In this document: positions 35,223 to 43,897 of the stretch, piece after piece
Layout of the letters: every line of letters begins with the position of its first letter
Numbering within the stretch: position 1 is the stretch's first letter
Assembly: GCF_000429005.1 (NCBI RefSeq)
Contig: NZ_AUBA01000009.1
Span: forward strand, 62,001-126,000
DNA length: 64,000 bases
Direction of reading: 5' to 3'
Source of the DNA: Novosphingobium acidiphilum DSM 19966
GTDB lineage: Bacteria > Pseudomonadota > Alphaproteobacteria > Sphingomonadales > Sphingomonadaceae
Notes under the pieces: model-generated
The model's database searches: none
What the model was told of the DNA's origin: nothing
Seen by the model: the letters and a program-made list of their open reading frames with translations, nothing else
Position numbers and translations under genes: made by a program

Positions 35223-35223
<1 letters not shown>
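34519..35223 (+). CDS. tolQ: Tol-Pal system proton channel subunit TolQ
   Basis: A 234-residue inner-membrane protein of the MotA/TolQ/ExbB family. Three transmembrane segments lie at about 35-57, 140-160 and 175-197; the second carries GSVAPFVGLFGTVWGVMDSF and the third ALFATAIGLFAAIPAVVAYN with the channel Thr. With TolR it converts the proton gradient into force for outer-membrane constriction at division. TAATG overlap with tolR. ATG 34519 or 34522. Confidence 0.95.
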
Positions 35224-35678
<455 letters not shown>

Positions 35679-35690
35679 GCGAACACGGCA

Positions 35691-36677
35691 ATGCGGACAC
35701 GAACCCCCTTTGGCTTGACCGGTGAAGAGGCGCTGGGGCTGTTTGTGGCGATCGCCGCGCATATCGCGCTGATCGTCGCACTGGTCTTGTCGCCGCTGGG
35801 GCGCAAAGTGCAGCCCCCGCCGCAGCGCATGACCGTGTCGCTGTCGGATACGGTGGCCGATCAGGCGACTTCGCCCAAGCCCGACGCGCAGGCTGCGCCC
35901 GATCTGGCGCCCGAGCTGGGCGAACCCGATCATGCCGACCAGCCCCTGCCGCCTGCGCCCCAACCGGTGGCCACGCCCGAGCCCCGGCCTGTGCCGAAAC
36001 CCGCGCCCCGGCCCGAACCCAAACCCGAGCCAAAGCCGGTGCCCAGGCCTGTCGCAAAGCCCGAGCCCAAGCCCGAACCGAAACCCGTGGCCAAACCCGA
36101 GCCCAAGCCGAAGCCGGTTGCCAAAGTCGAACACAAGGTCGAGCCGAAGGTCGAAGCCAAGGCGGCATCCAAAGCCAGACCCGACGCCAAGGCCAAACCC
36201 GAGGCAAAGCCCGAAGCAAGGCCCGCAGGCGGTGACCCGCGCGCGCATCCGCACCCGGCCAAGCCGGCGGGTGGCAGCAAGATCGATTCCAACTTTCTGG
36301 CCGGTCTTCCCGGTTCGACCACACCCGGCACCGACAAAGTGTCGCCGGGCAACAAGGTTGCCACGGTCTCGGCCGCCGATGTCCGCAGTGCCATTTCGCG
36401 TCAGCTCAAGCCGCACTGGACGGCTCCGCAGGGTGCCGATGCCGAAAAGCTGGTGACAATCATCGCTTTCACACTCAATTCCGATGGTACGCTGGCCGGT
36501 ACGCCCGAATTGTATGCGCAATCGGGCGTCACCGATGCCAACCGGCCCCAGGCGCAGCGCCACGTCGAACTGGCCATTCGGGCGGTCAAACTGGCCGCGC
36601 CGTTCAAGCTGCCGGCAGACGTTTACAGCCATTTTCACAAGTTCACGGCCAAATTTGACCGCCAGCTTTCGCAATAG
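35691..36677 (+). CDS. tolA: TolA-like energy transducer
   Basis: A 328-residue protein with one membrane helix (about 17-35, LFVAIAAHIALIVALVLSP), a long Pro-Lys-Glu-rich rod (about 85-200) and a C-terminal TolA/TonB-like globular domain (AISRQLKPHWTAP onward). It links TolQR in the inner membrane to TolB/Pal. Pro-rich repeats in place of the Ala/Lys/Glu coiled coil of enterobacteria suggest an extended, not helical, spacer. ATG is 13 bases after tolR. Confidence 0.9.
   Translation: MRTRTPFGLTGEEALGLFVAIAAHIALIVALVLSPLGRKVQPPPQRMTVSLSDTVADQATSPKPDAQAAPDLAPELGEPDHADQPLPPAPQPVATPEPRPVPKPAPRPEPKPEPKPVPRPVAKPEPKPEPKPVAKPEPKPKPVAKVEHKVEPKVEAKAASKARPDAKAKPEAKPEARPAGGDPRAHPHPAKPAGGSKIDSNFLAGLPGSTTPGTDKVSPGNKVATVSAADVRSAISRQLKPHWTAPQGADAEKLVTIIAFTLNSDGTLAGTPELYAQSGVTDANRPQAQRHVELAIRAVKLAAPFKLPADVYSHFHKFTAKFDRQLSQ
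35985..36230 (+). repeat. Low-complexity repeats encoding the TolA rod
   Basis: Tandem degenerate units of about six to twelve bases (variants of CCCGAACCCAAA and GCCAAGCCC) encode KPEPKP-type residues. They are imperfect and in frame with tolA, so they are a coding repeat rather than a CRISPR or satellite. Such tracts can change length by slippage. Confidence 0.8.
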
Positions 36678-36678
36678 G

Positions 36679-38118
36679 ATGATCCAACCGATGCCTTATC
36701 ATGGCCAGTCCGACGGGGCGCGCCGCAACGGTCTCAAATGGCTGCCGCTGGCTGCTGCGCTGTCGCTGCTTTTGGCGCCTGCGCACGGCGTGGCGCAAGT
36801 CCAGCCCGTGCCGCCGTCTGCGGCGCCTGCGGGCAGCACCGGCGATCAGCAGGTTCTGGACGTCACCGTTACCGACGACAGCGCGTGGCGCGATCTGGGC
36901 ATCGCCATTCCGACCTTCCCCACCGACCATGCGGTGGCAACCGGTGCCGATGGCGGCAATACCGAGGCACTGGGGCGCAATCTGGCGCGGGTCGTGTTCA
37001 GCGATCTGAAGGACAATGGTCTGTTCAAGCCGACCGGGCCCGACGCCTTGCCCGGTATCGGCTATGCCGAAGTGGCCGCGCCCGCGTTTGCCGGGTGGCG
37101 TTCGCGTTCGGCCGAAATGCTGGTGCAGGGTTTCGTCAAGGCAGGGGCCGACGGGCAACTGACCGTGGGCTGCTATCTCTATGACGTGGCACTGGGCAAG
37201 GAACTGGCGCGGCAGGGCTATGTGGTCAAACCGACCGAATGGCGCCGCGCCGCGCACAAATGCGCCGACATGGTCTATTCGCGGCTGTCGGGGGAAAGCC
37301 CGTTCTTTGATTCCAAGATTGCCTATATCGCCGAAACCGGGCCCAAGGATCACCGGCGCAAGCAACTGGCGATCATGGATTCCGATGGCGCCAACCACCG
37401 CTTCATCACCAGCGGTCAGGCCACCGCGCTGACCCCGCGCTATTCGCCCGATTATCGGCAGATCGCCTATCTCAGCTATGTCGACGGGCGCCCGCGCATC
37501 TATGTCTATGATATCGGCACCGGGCACCAGCATCTGGTGACCGAGGCCAAAGGGCCGACGTTTGCGCCGCGCTGGTCGCCCGATGGCAAATATATCCTCT
37601 ATTCGATGGCGCTGGCGGGCAACACCGACATCTATCGCGTGTCCGCCACCGGCGGCACCTCGGTCCGGCTGACCAACACGCCCGGGATCAATATCGGCGG
37701 CAGCTATTCGCCCGACGGCAGCCGGATCGTGTTCGAAAGCGATCGCGGCGGCACGCAGCAGGTCTATGTGATGAATGCCGACGGATCGGGCCAGCACCGC
37801 ATCACCTTTTTCGGCGGGCGCGCGGCCACCCCGGAATGGAGCCCGCGCGGCGACCAGATCGCGTTCACCTGCATCTGCGGCAACCTGCGTATTGCGGTGA
37901 TGGACCCCGCCGGCCACAATCGCCGCTTTCTGACCGACAGCTGGCAGGATGAAGCGCCGACGTGGTCGCCAAACGGCCGGATCGTCCAGTTTTTCCGCAC
38001 CGAACGCGGCACCGGGCGCAGCAGCATCTGGCAGGTCGATCTGACCGGACGCAAGGAACGCCGCCTTAAAACGCCGGTTGATGCGTCAGATCCCGCCTGG
38101 GGCCCGGTCCTGCCGTAA
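36679..38118 (+). CDS. tolB: Tol-Pal system beta-propeller protein TolB
   Basis: A 479-residue periplasmic protein. Signal peptide at about 20-38 (WLPLAAALSLLLAPAHGVAQ), an N-terminal domain to about 200, then a six-bladed propeller with repeats such as ALTPRYSPDYRQIAY, FAPRWSPDGKYILY, IGGSYSPDGSRIVF and ATPEWSPRGDQIAF. It binds Pal and TolA. Two bases after tolA. ATG 36679 or 36691. Confidence 0.95.
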   Translation: MIQPMPYHGQSDGARRNGLKWLPLAAALSLLLAPAHGVAQVQPVPPSAAPAGSTGDQQVLDVTVTDDSAWRDLGIAIPTFPTDHAVATGADGGNTEALGRNLARVVFSDLKDNGLFKPTGPDALPGIGYAEVAAPAFAGWRSRSAEMLVQGFVKAGADGQLTVGCYLYDVALGKELARQGYVVKPTEWRRAAHKCADMVYSRLSGESPFFDSKIAYIAETGPKDHRRKQLAIMDSDGANHRFITSGQATALTPRYSPDYRQIAYLSYVDGRPRIYVYDIGTGHQHLVTEAKGPTFAPRWSPDGKYILYSMALAGNTDIYRVSATGGTSVRLTNTPGINIGGSYSPDGSRIVFESDRGGTQQVYVMNADGSGQHRITFFGGRAATPEWSPRGDQIAFTCICGNLRIAVMDPAGHNRRFLTDSWQDEAPTWSPNGRIVQFFRTERGTGRSSIWQVDLTGRKERRLKTPVDASDPAWGPVLP

Positions 38119-38209
38119 TCGTCCGGAACGGTTCGATTATGGTTTCCGTTTGAATTTTGTCAGCGGGCGTTGCACGCTTTATCCTCGAATGACCAAGGAG
38201 CTTTCTGCC

Positions 38210-38740
38210 ATGTCGCCCAATCGCATTGCCATCGTTTCGCTGCTGCTGGGCGCTGCCAGCCTGGCCGGATGCGCGCACACGCCCAAGGAATTGCCGCCGC
38301 AGCCGGTCGGCGCCAGCACCACGACCCAGGCCGGGCCGCCGATGCCGCCCACGCCGGCGCAGCCGGCAGGTCCTGTGCCCGGCAGCCAGGCCGATTTCCT
38401 GGCCTCGGTGATTTCCGATACGATCCACTTTGATCTCGACAAATACGGCATCGATGGCGAAAGCCAGGGCATCTTGCGCAGCCAGGCGCAATGGCTGGCG
38501 CGCTATGCCGGCAAATCGATCACGATCGAAGGCCATTGCGACGAACGCGGCACGCGCGAATACAACCTGGCGCTGGGCGAACGTCGCGCCAACGCGGCCA
38601 AGAACTATCTGATTTCGCTGGGGGTTGATGGCGGACGGATCCAGACCGTCAGCTATGGCAAGGAACGTCCGGTGGCGCTGGGGTCGGACGAAGCCGCCTG
38701 GGCCAAAAACCGTCGCGCGGTAACCATTACGGTCAATTGA
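38210..38740 (+). CDS. pal: Peptidoglycan-associated lipoprotein
   Basis: A 176-residue outer-membrane lipoprotein. Lipobox LAGC with lipidated Cys21, a Pro-rich linker (about 25-58) and an OmpA-like domain; TIEGHCDERGTREYNLALG carries the Asp111 and nearby Arg that grip diaminopimelate. Ends the Tol-Pal operon; cpoB/ybgF, usual next, is missing here. Confidence 0.96.
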   Translation: MSPNRIAIVSLLLGAASLAGCAHTPKELPPQPVGASTTTQAGPPMPPTPAQPAGPVPGSQADFLASVISDTIHFDLDKYGIDGESQGILRSQAQWLARYAGKSITIEGHCDERGTREYNLALGERRANAAKNYLISLGVDGGRIQTVSYGKERPVALGSDEAAWAKNRRAVTITVN

Positions 38741-38763
38741 CCCGGCGGTTTGCCGAAAATTTT

Positions 38764-38802
38764 CGGCCCGGGGCGCGATTGCGGCCCGGGCCGTCCCTTT
38801 TT
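38764..38802 (+). terminator. Rho-independent terminator after pal
   Basis: Nine-base arms CGGCCCGGG and CCCGGGCCG enclose a 12-base loop and are followed by TCCCTTTTT. It starts 24 bases after the pal stop and closes the tol-pal transcript. Confidence 0.85.
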
Positions 38803-38852
38803 GCCCCACCTGCGGCTTGACCTTTGGCGCCGGGTTGGGCTTGGTTTTCGGC

Positions 38853-39401
38853 ATGGCGCGGCACACACGATCAAACGACTGGGGATTCCCGCGGTGGCGC
38901 GGATATAGCGGCGGTCGGGAGGCCAAGCCGATCCGCATGTGCGACCGCGCGGGCTGTGACCAGCCGGGCAATTGCCCGGCGCCCAAATCGCCCAACACCC
39001 CCGATCGCTGGTATTTCTGCCCCGTCCACGCGGCCGAATACAACGCCGGGTGGAACTATTTCGAAGGTCTCGACAAGGAAGAGGCCGCCGCGCGCGAACG
39101 CGCAGAAAGCACCGAATCATCCGGATACCGTCAGGCCTCGTGGGCCGAATGGGGCGGGTCGGGTGACGGCACGCGCAGCCGCGACGAAATGCGTGCGCTC
39201 GAAGTGCTCGAACTTGACAGCGATGCCGATTTCGACGCCGTGCGCAAGGCATGGCGCACGCGTGCCAAGCTGGTCCACCCGGATGTGCGCCCCGGCGATG
39301 CCGAGGCCGCCACCGAATTCCAGCGCCTGCAACTGGCTTATGAAGTGCTGCGCGCCGCAGAAGAGCGACGCTCGTGGAAAGGCTATTCCAGCGGGGCCTG
39401 A
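38853..39401 (+). CDS. J-domain protein with N-terminal Cys cluster
   Basis: A 182-residue DnaJ-like protein. Cys30, Cys35, Cys41 and Cys56 with His59 (in CDRAGCDQPGNC and FCPVH) suggest a small zinc-binding site; the C-terminal ~65 residues are a J domain with HPD at 142-144. It would stimulate DnaK ATPase. This layout is typical of small alphaproteobacterial J proteins next to tol-pal or cobS. Convergent with the nucleotidyltransferase gene. Confidence 0.88.
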   Translation: MARHTRSNDWGFPRWRGYSGGREAKPIRMCDRAGCDQPGNCPAPKSPNTPDRWYFCPVHAAEYNAGWNYFEGLDKEEAAARERAESTESSGYRQASWAEWGGSGDGTRSRDEMRALEVLELDSDADFDAVRKAWRTRAKLVHPDVRPGDAEAATEFQRLQLAYEVLRAAEERRSWKGYSSGA

Positions 39402-40588
39402 CCGATGTCCGACAGCAGTTGCGCATCGAGCAAAGCCGCCACGCGGGCCGCATCGGGAAAACCTTCGGCAATCCATGCCGCTTCGACAGCCCGCAAAATT
39501 CGCGCGACATCGGGCCCGGCATGGACCCCGCGCCCAACGATGGCGCCGCCTTTCAGGGGAAAGGCCGGGGGCGTCCAATCGCGCAGCAGCGCGCAATCCG
39601 CCCCTGACAGCAGCAGCCGGTCGCGCGCCTCGGTCAGACCCAGGCGATAGGCCAGCCCGCGCGGGTCGTGTGCATCGTCGGGGTGGCGTGCGGCCATCTG
39701 CGACAGCCGTTTTTTCTGCGCCGCCGACAGCCGCAGCCGCGCGGCCACCGCCTCGGCCAGCGGCGGGTCGGCCGGCAGCAGCGCACCCAGCCGGCGCAAG
39801 GCATCGGGGGCCACGTCCGCGCGCTGTTCGGCGGCGATCAGTGCGGGCAATCGGGCAGGATCGCCTTCGGGCAGGATCTGCGCCAGCACGCCAAGCTGTG
39901 CCATGCGCGTCACGGTCGGTGCCGGATCGGCAAGCGCCAGCAACCGCACCAGTTCCCAGCCCACGCGTTCACGCGACAGGCCTTTCAGCCCCCGGGCCAG
40001 CGTGGCGCAGGCGGTCTCGGCCGCGGCATCGGCGGGCAGCGAACCAAAGCGCGCCTGAAACCGGAAATAGCGCAAGATGCGCAGGTAATCCTCGCGGATG
40101 CGCAGTTCGGCATCGCCGATAAAGCGCACGCGGTGCGCCGCCAGATCGTCAAGCCCACCGAAAAAGTCGGTGATCTGCAAGGTCTGCGGATCGGCATAGA
40201 GTGCGTTGATGGTGAAATCGCGGCGGCTGCCGTCTTCACGCCAGTCGTCCGAAAAGGCGACCGTGGCGTGGCGTCCGTCGGTGGACACATCGCGGCGCAA
40301 GGTGGTGATTTCGACCGGCCCACCGGCCAGCACCGCGGTGACCGTGCCATGGGCAATGCCGGTCGGCACCGCGCGGATCTCCACCGCAATCAGCCGTTCC
40401 ATCACGGCATCGGGCAACAGGCGCGTGGCCATGTCGATGTCCTTGACCGCCATGCCCGCCAGCGTGTCGCGCACCGCGCCGCCGACCCACCGGCACAGGC
40501 CTTCGCCCCGCGGATCGAGTGCTGCGACAAGGGCGGCAAGGTCTGCGCGCCGTGTCCAGTCGGCCTGGGGAAGGGAGGCTTGCATCAT
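39383..40588 (-). CDS. CCA tRNA nucleotidyltransferase / poly(A) polymerase family
   Basis: A 401-residue class II nucleotidyltransferase. GGAVRD at 36-41 and the metal residues Asp50 and Asp52 in DIDMAT form the active site; RRDFTINALYAD is the next motif. Alphaproteobacterial proteins of this size act as CCA-adding enzymes, so tRNA 3'-end maturation is likeliest, but sequence alone cannot exclude poly(A) addition. The start overlaps the Nudix stop (ATGA). Confidence 0.92.
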   Translation of the reverse strand: MMQASLPQADWTRRADLAALVAALDPRGEGLCRWVGGAVRDTLAGMAVKDIDMATRLLPDAVMERLIAVEIRAVPTGIAHGTVTAVLAGGPVEITTLRRDVSTDGRHATVAFSDDWREDGSRRDFTINALYADPQTLQITDFFGGLDDLAAHRVRFIGDAELRIREDYLRILRYFRFQARFGSLPADAAAETACATLARGLKGLSRERVGWELVRLLALADPAPTVTRMAQLGVLAQILPEGDPARLPALIAAEQRADVAPDALRRLGALLPADPPLAEAVAARLRLSAAQKKRLSQMAARHPDDAHDPRGLAYRLGLTEARDRLLLSGADCALLRDWTPPAFPLKGGAIVGRGVHAGPDVARILRAVEAAWIAEGFPDAARVAALLDAQLLSDIGQAPLE

Positions 40589-41199
40589 GATGCCGCGTGC
40601 CAGGCGATGCGCGCCGAAAGATTGGCGATGATCCCGCCGGTCACGCCCCAGATGCGATGGCCCGCCCACAGGATTTCGACATATTCACCCGATCGGCCAT
40701 CCCAGTGTGCGGTGTGGCGCTGCTGGTTGGCGCTGTCGAGGATATAGCCGAACGGCGGTTCGAACCATTGCGCCACTTCGCCCGGATTGGGGGTGATCGC
40801 GATATCGCCGGGCACCACCGCCACCACCGGGGTGATGTCATATCCGGTGCCGGTCTGAAACCTGTCGCTGGTGCCGACCACGCGCACGCGCGCGGGATCG
40901 ATGCCCAGTTCTTCGTGCGCCTCGCGCAGTGCAGCCTCGATCGGGGTCTCGCCCGGATCGATCTTGCCCCCGGGGAACGCCGCCTGCCCGGGATGGGCGC
41001 GCATCGTGGTCGGGCGCTGGATCATCAGCACACCAGGACCGTCGGGATGGCCGGGCCGGTCGGTCACCGCGATCAGCACCGCAGCCGCGCGCAGCGTCAT
41101 GCCCACAGGCGGGCGCCAGTCGCGCCATTGCGGTATCGATGCCAGCGCGTGCCCCGATGCCAGCAGTTGCGACAACCGATCGAACAGTGCCTGGGTCAT
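40585..41199 (-). CDS. Nudix hydrolase, CoA pyrophosphatase type
   Basis: A 204-residue Nudix enzyme. Nudix box spans about 78-99 (Gly78, Glu84, Arg92-Glu93, Glu96-Glu97). The preceding MRAHPGQAAFPGG matches the UPF0035 signature of NudL-type enzymes that split coenzyme A into phosphopantetheine and 3',5'-ADP. Middle gene of an overlapping four-gene run (GNAT, DUF1285, Nudix, nucleotidyltransferase). Confidence 0.92.
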   Translation of the reverse strand: MTQALFDRLSQLLASGHALASIPQWRDWRPPVGMTLRAAAVLIAVTDRPGHPDGPGVLMIQRPTTMRAHPGQAAFPGGKIDPGETPIEAALREAHEELGIDPARVRVVGTSDRFQTGTGYDITPVVAVVPGDIAITPNPGEVAQWFEPPFGYILDSANQQRHTAHWDGRSGEYVEILWAGHRIWGVTGGIIANLSARIAWHAAS

Positions 41200-41765
41200 G
41201 CGGGCAACAGGCTGTAACGCACGCCGCCACTGTCCACCGCCAGCGCGTCGGGCGCTGACAGGGTCAGTGCATGGTCGATCAATTGCGCATAGGTGCTGCG
41301 GTTGAGCCGTGCCTCGGTCCCGTGGCGCACGCCGATATAGAACGCCGGGACATCGGGGGTGCCGGCGATACGAAAGGCGTGGTCGGGGCCGGCCAGCACC
41401 AGATCGTCGGTGTTCAGCCGGAATGCGAGCATGGTCCGGCCCTCGTCATCGCGACGCACCTGCATGTCGGTCGCGACAAAGGCGGCATCGTCGACCGCGA
41501 TCGTCAGCTTTTCAAACGGAGTCAGCAGGTAATGCTGCCCGTCGCTGTCGCGCAGCAGCAGCGCCGAAAACGCGCGCACCATCGCCGGCCGGGTGATCCG
41601 CCCGCCATCGTGCCACCAGGTGCCATCGGCGGCGATGCGCATCAGGCTGTCGCCGGTCTGTGCCGGGGTCCATTGGTCGATCGGCGGCAGGCGGCGCAAG
41701 GCCACGGCCTCGGCCATCTGGGCCAAGCTCAATCCGGCAAGTTCGGGGGGCGGTTCATAGGGCAC
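41196..41765 (-). CDS. DUF1285 family protein
   Basis: About 189 residues matching the DUF1285 family of two beta-rich domains with unknown function; recognisable are PPIDQWTPAQTGDSLMRIAADGTWWHDGGRI and the C-terminal FYIGVRHGTEARLNRSTYAQLID. The start is uncertain: GTG 41765 (or TTG 41768) follows GGAGG closely and lies just after the GNAT stop. The stop overlaps the Nudix start. Its steady pairing with Nudix and nucleotidyltransferase genes hints at nucleotide metabolism. Confidence 0.88.
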   Translation of the reverse strand: MPYEPPPELAGLSLAQMAEAVALRRLPPIDQWTPAQTGDSLMRIAADGTWWHDGGRITRPAMVRAFSALLLRDSDGQHYLLTPFEKLTIAVDDAAFVATDMQVRRDDEGRTMLAFRLNTDDLVLAGPDHAFRIAGTPDVPAFYIGVRHGTEARLNRSTYAQLIDHALTLSAPDALAVDSGGVRYSLLPA

Positions 41766-41787
41766 CAACCTCCCGTGCCAGATCAGG

Positions 41788-42318
41788 TCAGCCGCGCCAA
41801 GGGCCAAGCATGCCCTGTTGGGGCAAGATTGCCGGATTGGCCGTGCGGCACAGCAGGCGATGTCGCTCGAACGGTCCGGGCAAGTCCCAGCCGCCGGTAT
41901 GCGTGTTGGCAAACCCGAAAAAGCGCCCGTAATAATCGGGATCGCCGATCAGCACCTGCGGCAATGGCGCACGCGGGTCGATCGCGGTCATGCTGGCGGT
42001 GACAAGCGCCTGGCCATAGCCGCGCCCCTGTTGCGAGGGCAGCACTGCCACCGGCCCGACCATGATCATCGGATGCCGGCGCCCCTCGGGATCGGTCAGC
42101 GCGACCGGCCAGCACTGGATCGTGCCCGCCAGCAGTTCATGGTCGTCCAGCGCGGCAAACGACAGGCCTGGCAGGAATTCGCAGCCTTCGCGCAGCCGGT
42201 ATGCGGTGCGCTGGTGGCGCTCGGGCTCGAACGCGGTGTCGAGCAGCGTCTCGACCAGATCGGGATCGACATCGGCAAGCGGGATGATCGTGGACAAAAC
42301 TTCGGACTTTCTGGTCAA
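41788..42318 (-). CDS. GNAT-family N-acetyltransferase, YhbS-like
   Basis: A 176-residue acetyltransferase. VGPVAVLPSQQGRGYGQALVTASM is the acetyl-CoA motif A (Gln-x-x-Gly-x-Gly) and DPDYYGRFFGF the following motif of the YhbS branch. Substrate unknown. First gene of the overlapping run leading to the nucleotidyltransferase. Confidence 0.88.
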   Translation of the reverse strand: MTRKSEVLSTIIPLADVDPDLVETLLDTAFEPERHQRTAYRLREGCEFLPGLSFAALDDHELLAGTIQCWPVALTDPEGRRHPMIMVGPVAVLPSQQGRGYGQALVTASMTAIDPRAPLPQVLIGDPDYYGRFFGFANTHTGGWDLPGPFERHRLLCRTANPAILPQQGMLGPWRG

Positions 42319-42346
42319 TCAGGCTGCGTCGCCGATAGCGGCCCGG

Positions 42347-43741
42347 TCAGCTTTCGGCAAAGGCAAACGGGGCCGACACACGGCGATAATCATCGGGCAG
42401 GATTTCGCGGCCCAGCGGCGGTTCGGCCCGTGCGGTGCATTCGGCGCGGTTGCACAGCCGGCAGGTCATGCCGATCGGCGTGGGCACCGCGGTGGCGGCC
42501 GCGCCCTGGGCATAGATCAGCCGGGGGGCGTGTTCGGCGGCGCAGGCCAGCGCGATCGCGCGCAGCACAATTGGCCGGTCGTGCGCGCCGCCGCCCGAGG
42601 TGACCGTGCGGACAATCGAAAAGAACCGCTGGCCATCGGGCAGGTCGAGCCACTGCGTCAGGACTTCGCCGGGGGTGCGAAACGCCTGGTGCAGGTTCCA
42701 CAACGGACACCCCCCGCCGTGCGCGGCAAATGGAAAACCCGCGCCATCGAGCCGTTTTGACACATTGCCCGCCGCATCGACCCGGATGAAAAAGAACGGC
42801 ACCCCCTGCTGCCCGACGCGGCCCAGCGTGGTCAGGCGGTGCGCCACTTGTTCAAAGCTGGTGCCAAACACCCCGGCCAGCGCCTCGATATCATAGGCGC
42901 GCGCCTCGACCGCGCGGGCAAACCTGTCATAGGGCATGATCGTGGCCGACGCCGCATAACCGGCCAGCGCGCGGCGCACCAGTTGCGCCGCGGTCGGGCT
43001 GGCAAAGCTTTCGCCGCGCACCAGTTCGGCAATGTCTGAACGCATCGCGGTATAGGCTATGTGCAGCGCGATCTGCCATTGCCGCGCGGTGGCGGGCAGG
43101 ATGTCGTCGATCAGCAATTGATCGCCATGCCGGTCATAGCGGCGCAACGCGCCCATCATCACGTCACCTGGCAGAAACCGCAACCGCACGCCCCGTTCGC
43201 GCAGCCACTCGGTCTGCCCGCCGGCACGCGCCACTTCGTCAGCCAGCGTTTCGGCGCGGGCATCAAGCGCGGGAAAATGGTTGCGCGCGCGCGCGATAAA
43301 CCGCCGCGCTTCGCCGATCGCGTCGGCGGCAGGATCGCCGGGCACGCCTTCGCGCAGCCCCGCCAGCGCCTGTTGTTCGCGCGCATAGGCGCCATGCAGG
43401 CGCAACATCGCCTCGGCCACGCCCGGAAAGCTGGTGGCGATATCGGCAATTTCCAGCGTGGTCAGATCGATTTCGGCAAAAATCGGGTCTTTCAGCATCG
43501 CCAGCAGCCGCTGCGCGTAATCGTCGCGTTCGTCAGCGGCCAGTTCGTGCATGTCGAGCTTGTAGGTGCGCGCCAGCCGCAGCAGCACATCGGCGGTCAG
43601 CGGCCGCTGGTTGCGCTCGATCAGCGCGACATAGCTTGGTGAAATGTCCAGATCCTCGGCCATTGCCGCCTGGGTCAGGCCCAGTTCGCGGCGCAACCGT
43701 TTGATCCGGGGGCCAAGATAGAGCGGGCGGGCATCGGCCAT
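42347..43741 (-). CDS. XRE-family regulator of the ScfR/RamB type
   Basis: A 464-residue regulator: helix-turn-helix at about 22-45 (GLTQAAMAEDLDISPSYVALIE), a middle ImmA/IrrE-like domain and a C-terminal DUF2083 region with a Cys cluster (CRLCNRAEC near 427-436). Relatives such as RamB and PrpR/ScfR sense short-chain acyl-CoA and control isocitrate lyase, acetate or propionate genes. Divergent from aceA with 156 bases between, so control of aceA is very likely. The start gives MADARPLYLGPRIKRLR. Confidence 0.92.
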   Translation of the reverse strand: MADARPLYLGPRIKRLRRELGLTQAAMAEDLDISPSYVALIERNQRPLTADVLLRLARTYKLDMHELAADERDDYAQRLLAMLKDPIFAEIDLTTLEIADIATSFPGVAEAMLRLHGAYAREQQALAGLREGVPGDPAADAIGEARRFIARARNHFPALDARAETLADEVARAGGQTEWLRERGVRLRFLPGDVMMGALRRYDRHGDQLLIDDILPATARQWQIALHIAYTAMRSDIAELVRGESFASPTAAQLVRRALAGYAASATIMPYDRFARAVEARAYDIEALAGVFGTSFEQVAHRLTTLGRVGQQGVPFFFIRVDAAGNVSKRLDGAGFPFAAHGGGCPLWNLHQAFRTPGEVLTQWLDLPDGQRFFSIVRTVTSGGGAHDRPIVLRAIALACAAEHAPRLIYAQGAAATAVPTPIGMTCRLCNRAECTARAEPPLGREILPDDYRRVSAPFAFAES

Positions 43742-43751
43742 GGGGGGCTCC

Positions 43752-43773
43752 GTACAGGACTGCACAACTGTAC
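43752..43773. promoter_or_regulatory. Inverted repeat in the scfR-aceA spacer
   Basis: GTACAG and CTGTAC are separated by ten bases, lying 11 bases before the regulator start. It could be a second or autoregulatory operator, or a different regulator's site. Confidence 0.35.
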
Positions 43774-43782
43774 AAGCATTTT

Positions 43783-43798
43783 TTGTAAAGTTTGACAA
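43783..43798. promoter_or_regulatory. Candidate ScfR/RamB operator before aceA
   Basis: TTGTAAAGTTTGACAA is a nearly symmetric 16-mer (TTGT-AAA and TTT-ACAA halves, one mismatch position). It contains AAAGTTTG-CAA-like bases that resemble the RamB site described in corynebacteria (AAAGTTTGCAAA). It lies 100 bases before aceA and 42 before the divergent regulator. Confidence 0.5.
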
Positions 43799-43897
43799 CA
43801 AGACTTCGCCAGGGGTGCCGCATGGCGGTTGGGCGCTCTAGTCCGCGTTCGTACCCCGGCCACGCCGGACCGACACGACCAACGGGACGACCACACC

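Noticed and set aside
35985..36230. Regular short repeats that might suggest a CRISPR array
   Set aside because: Units are degenerate, 6-12 bases, without spacers, and in frame with the TolA rod.
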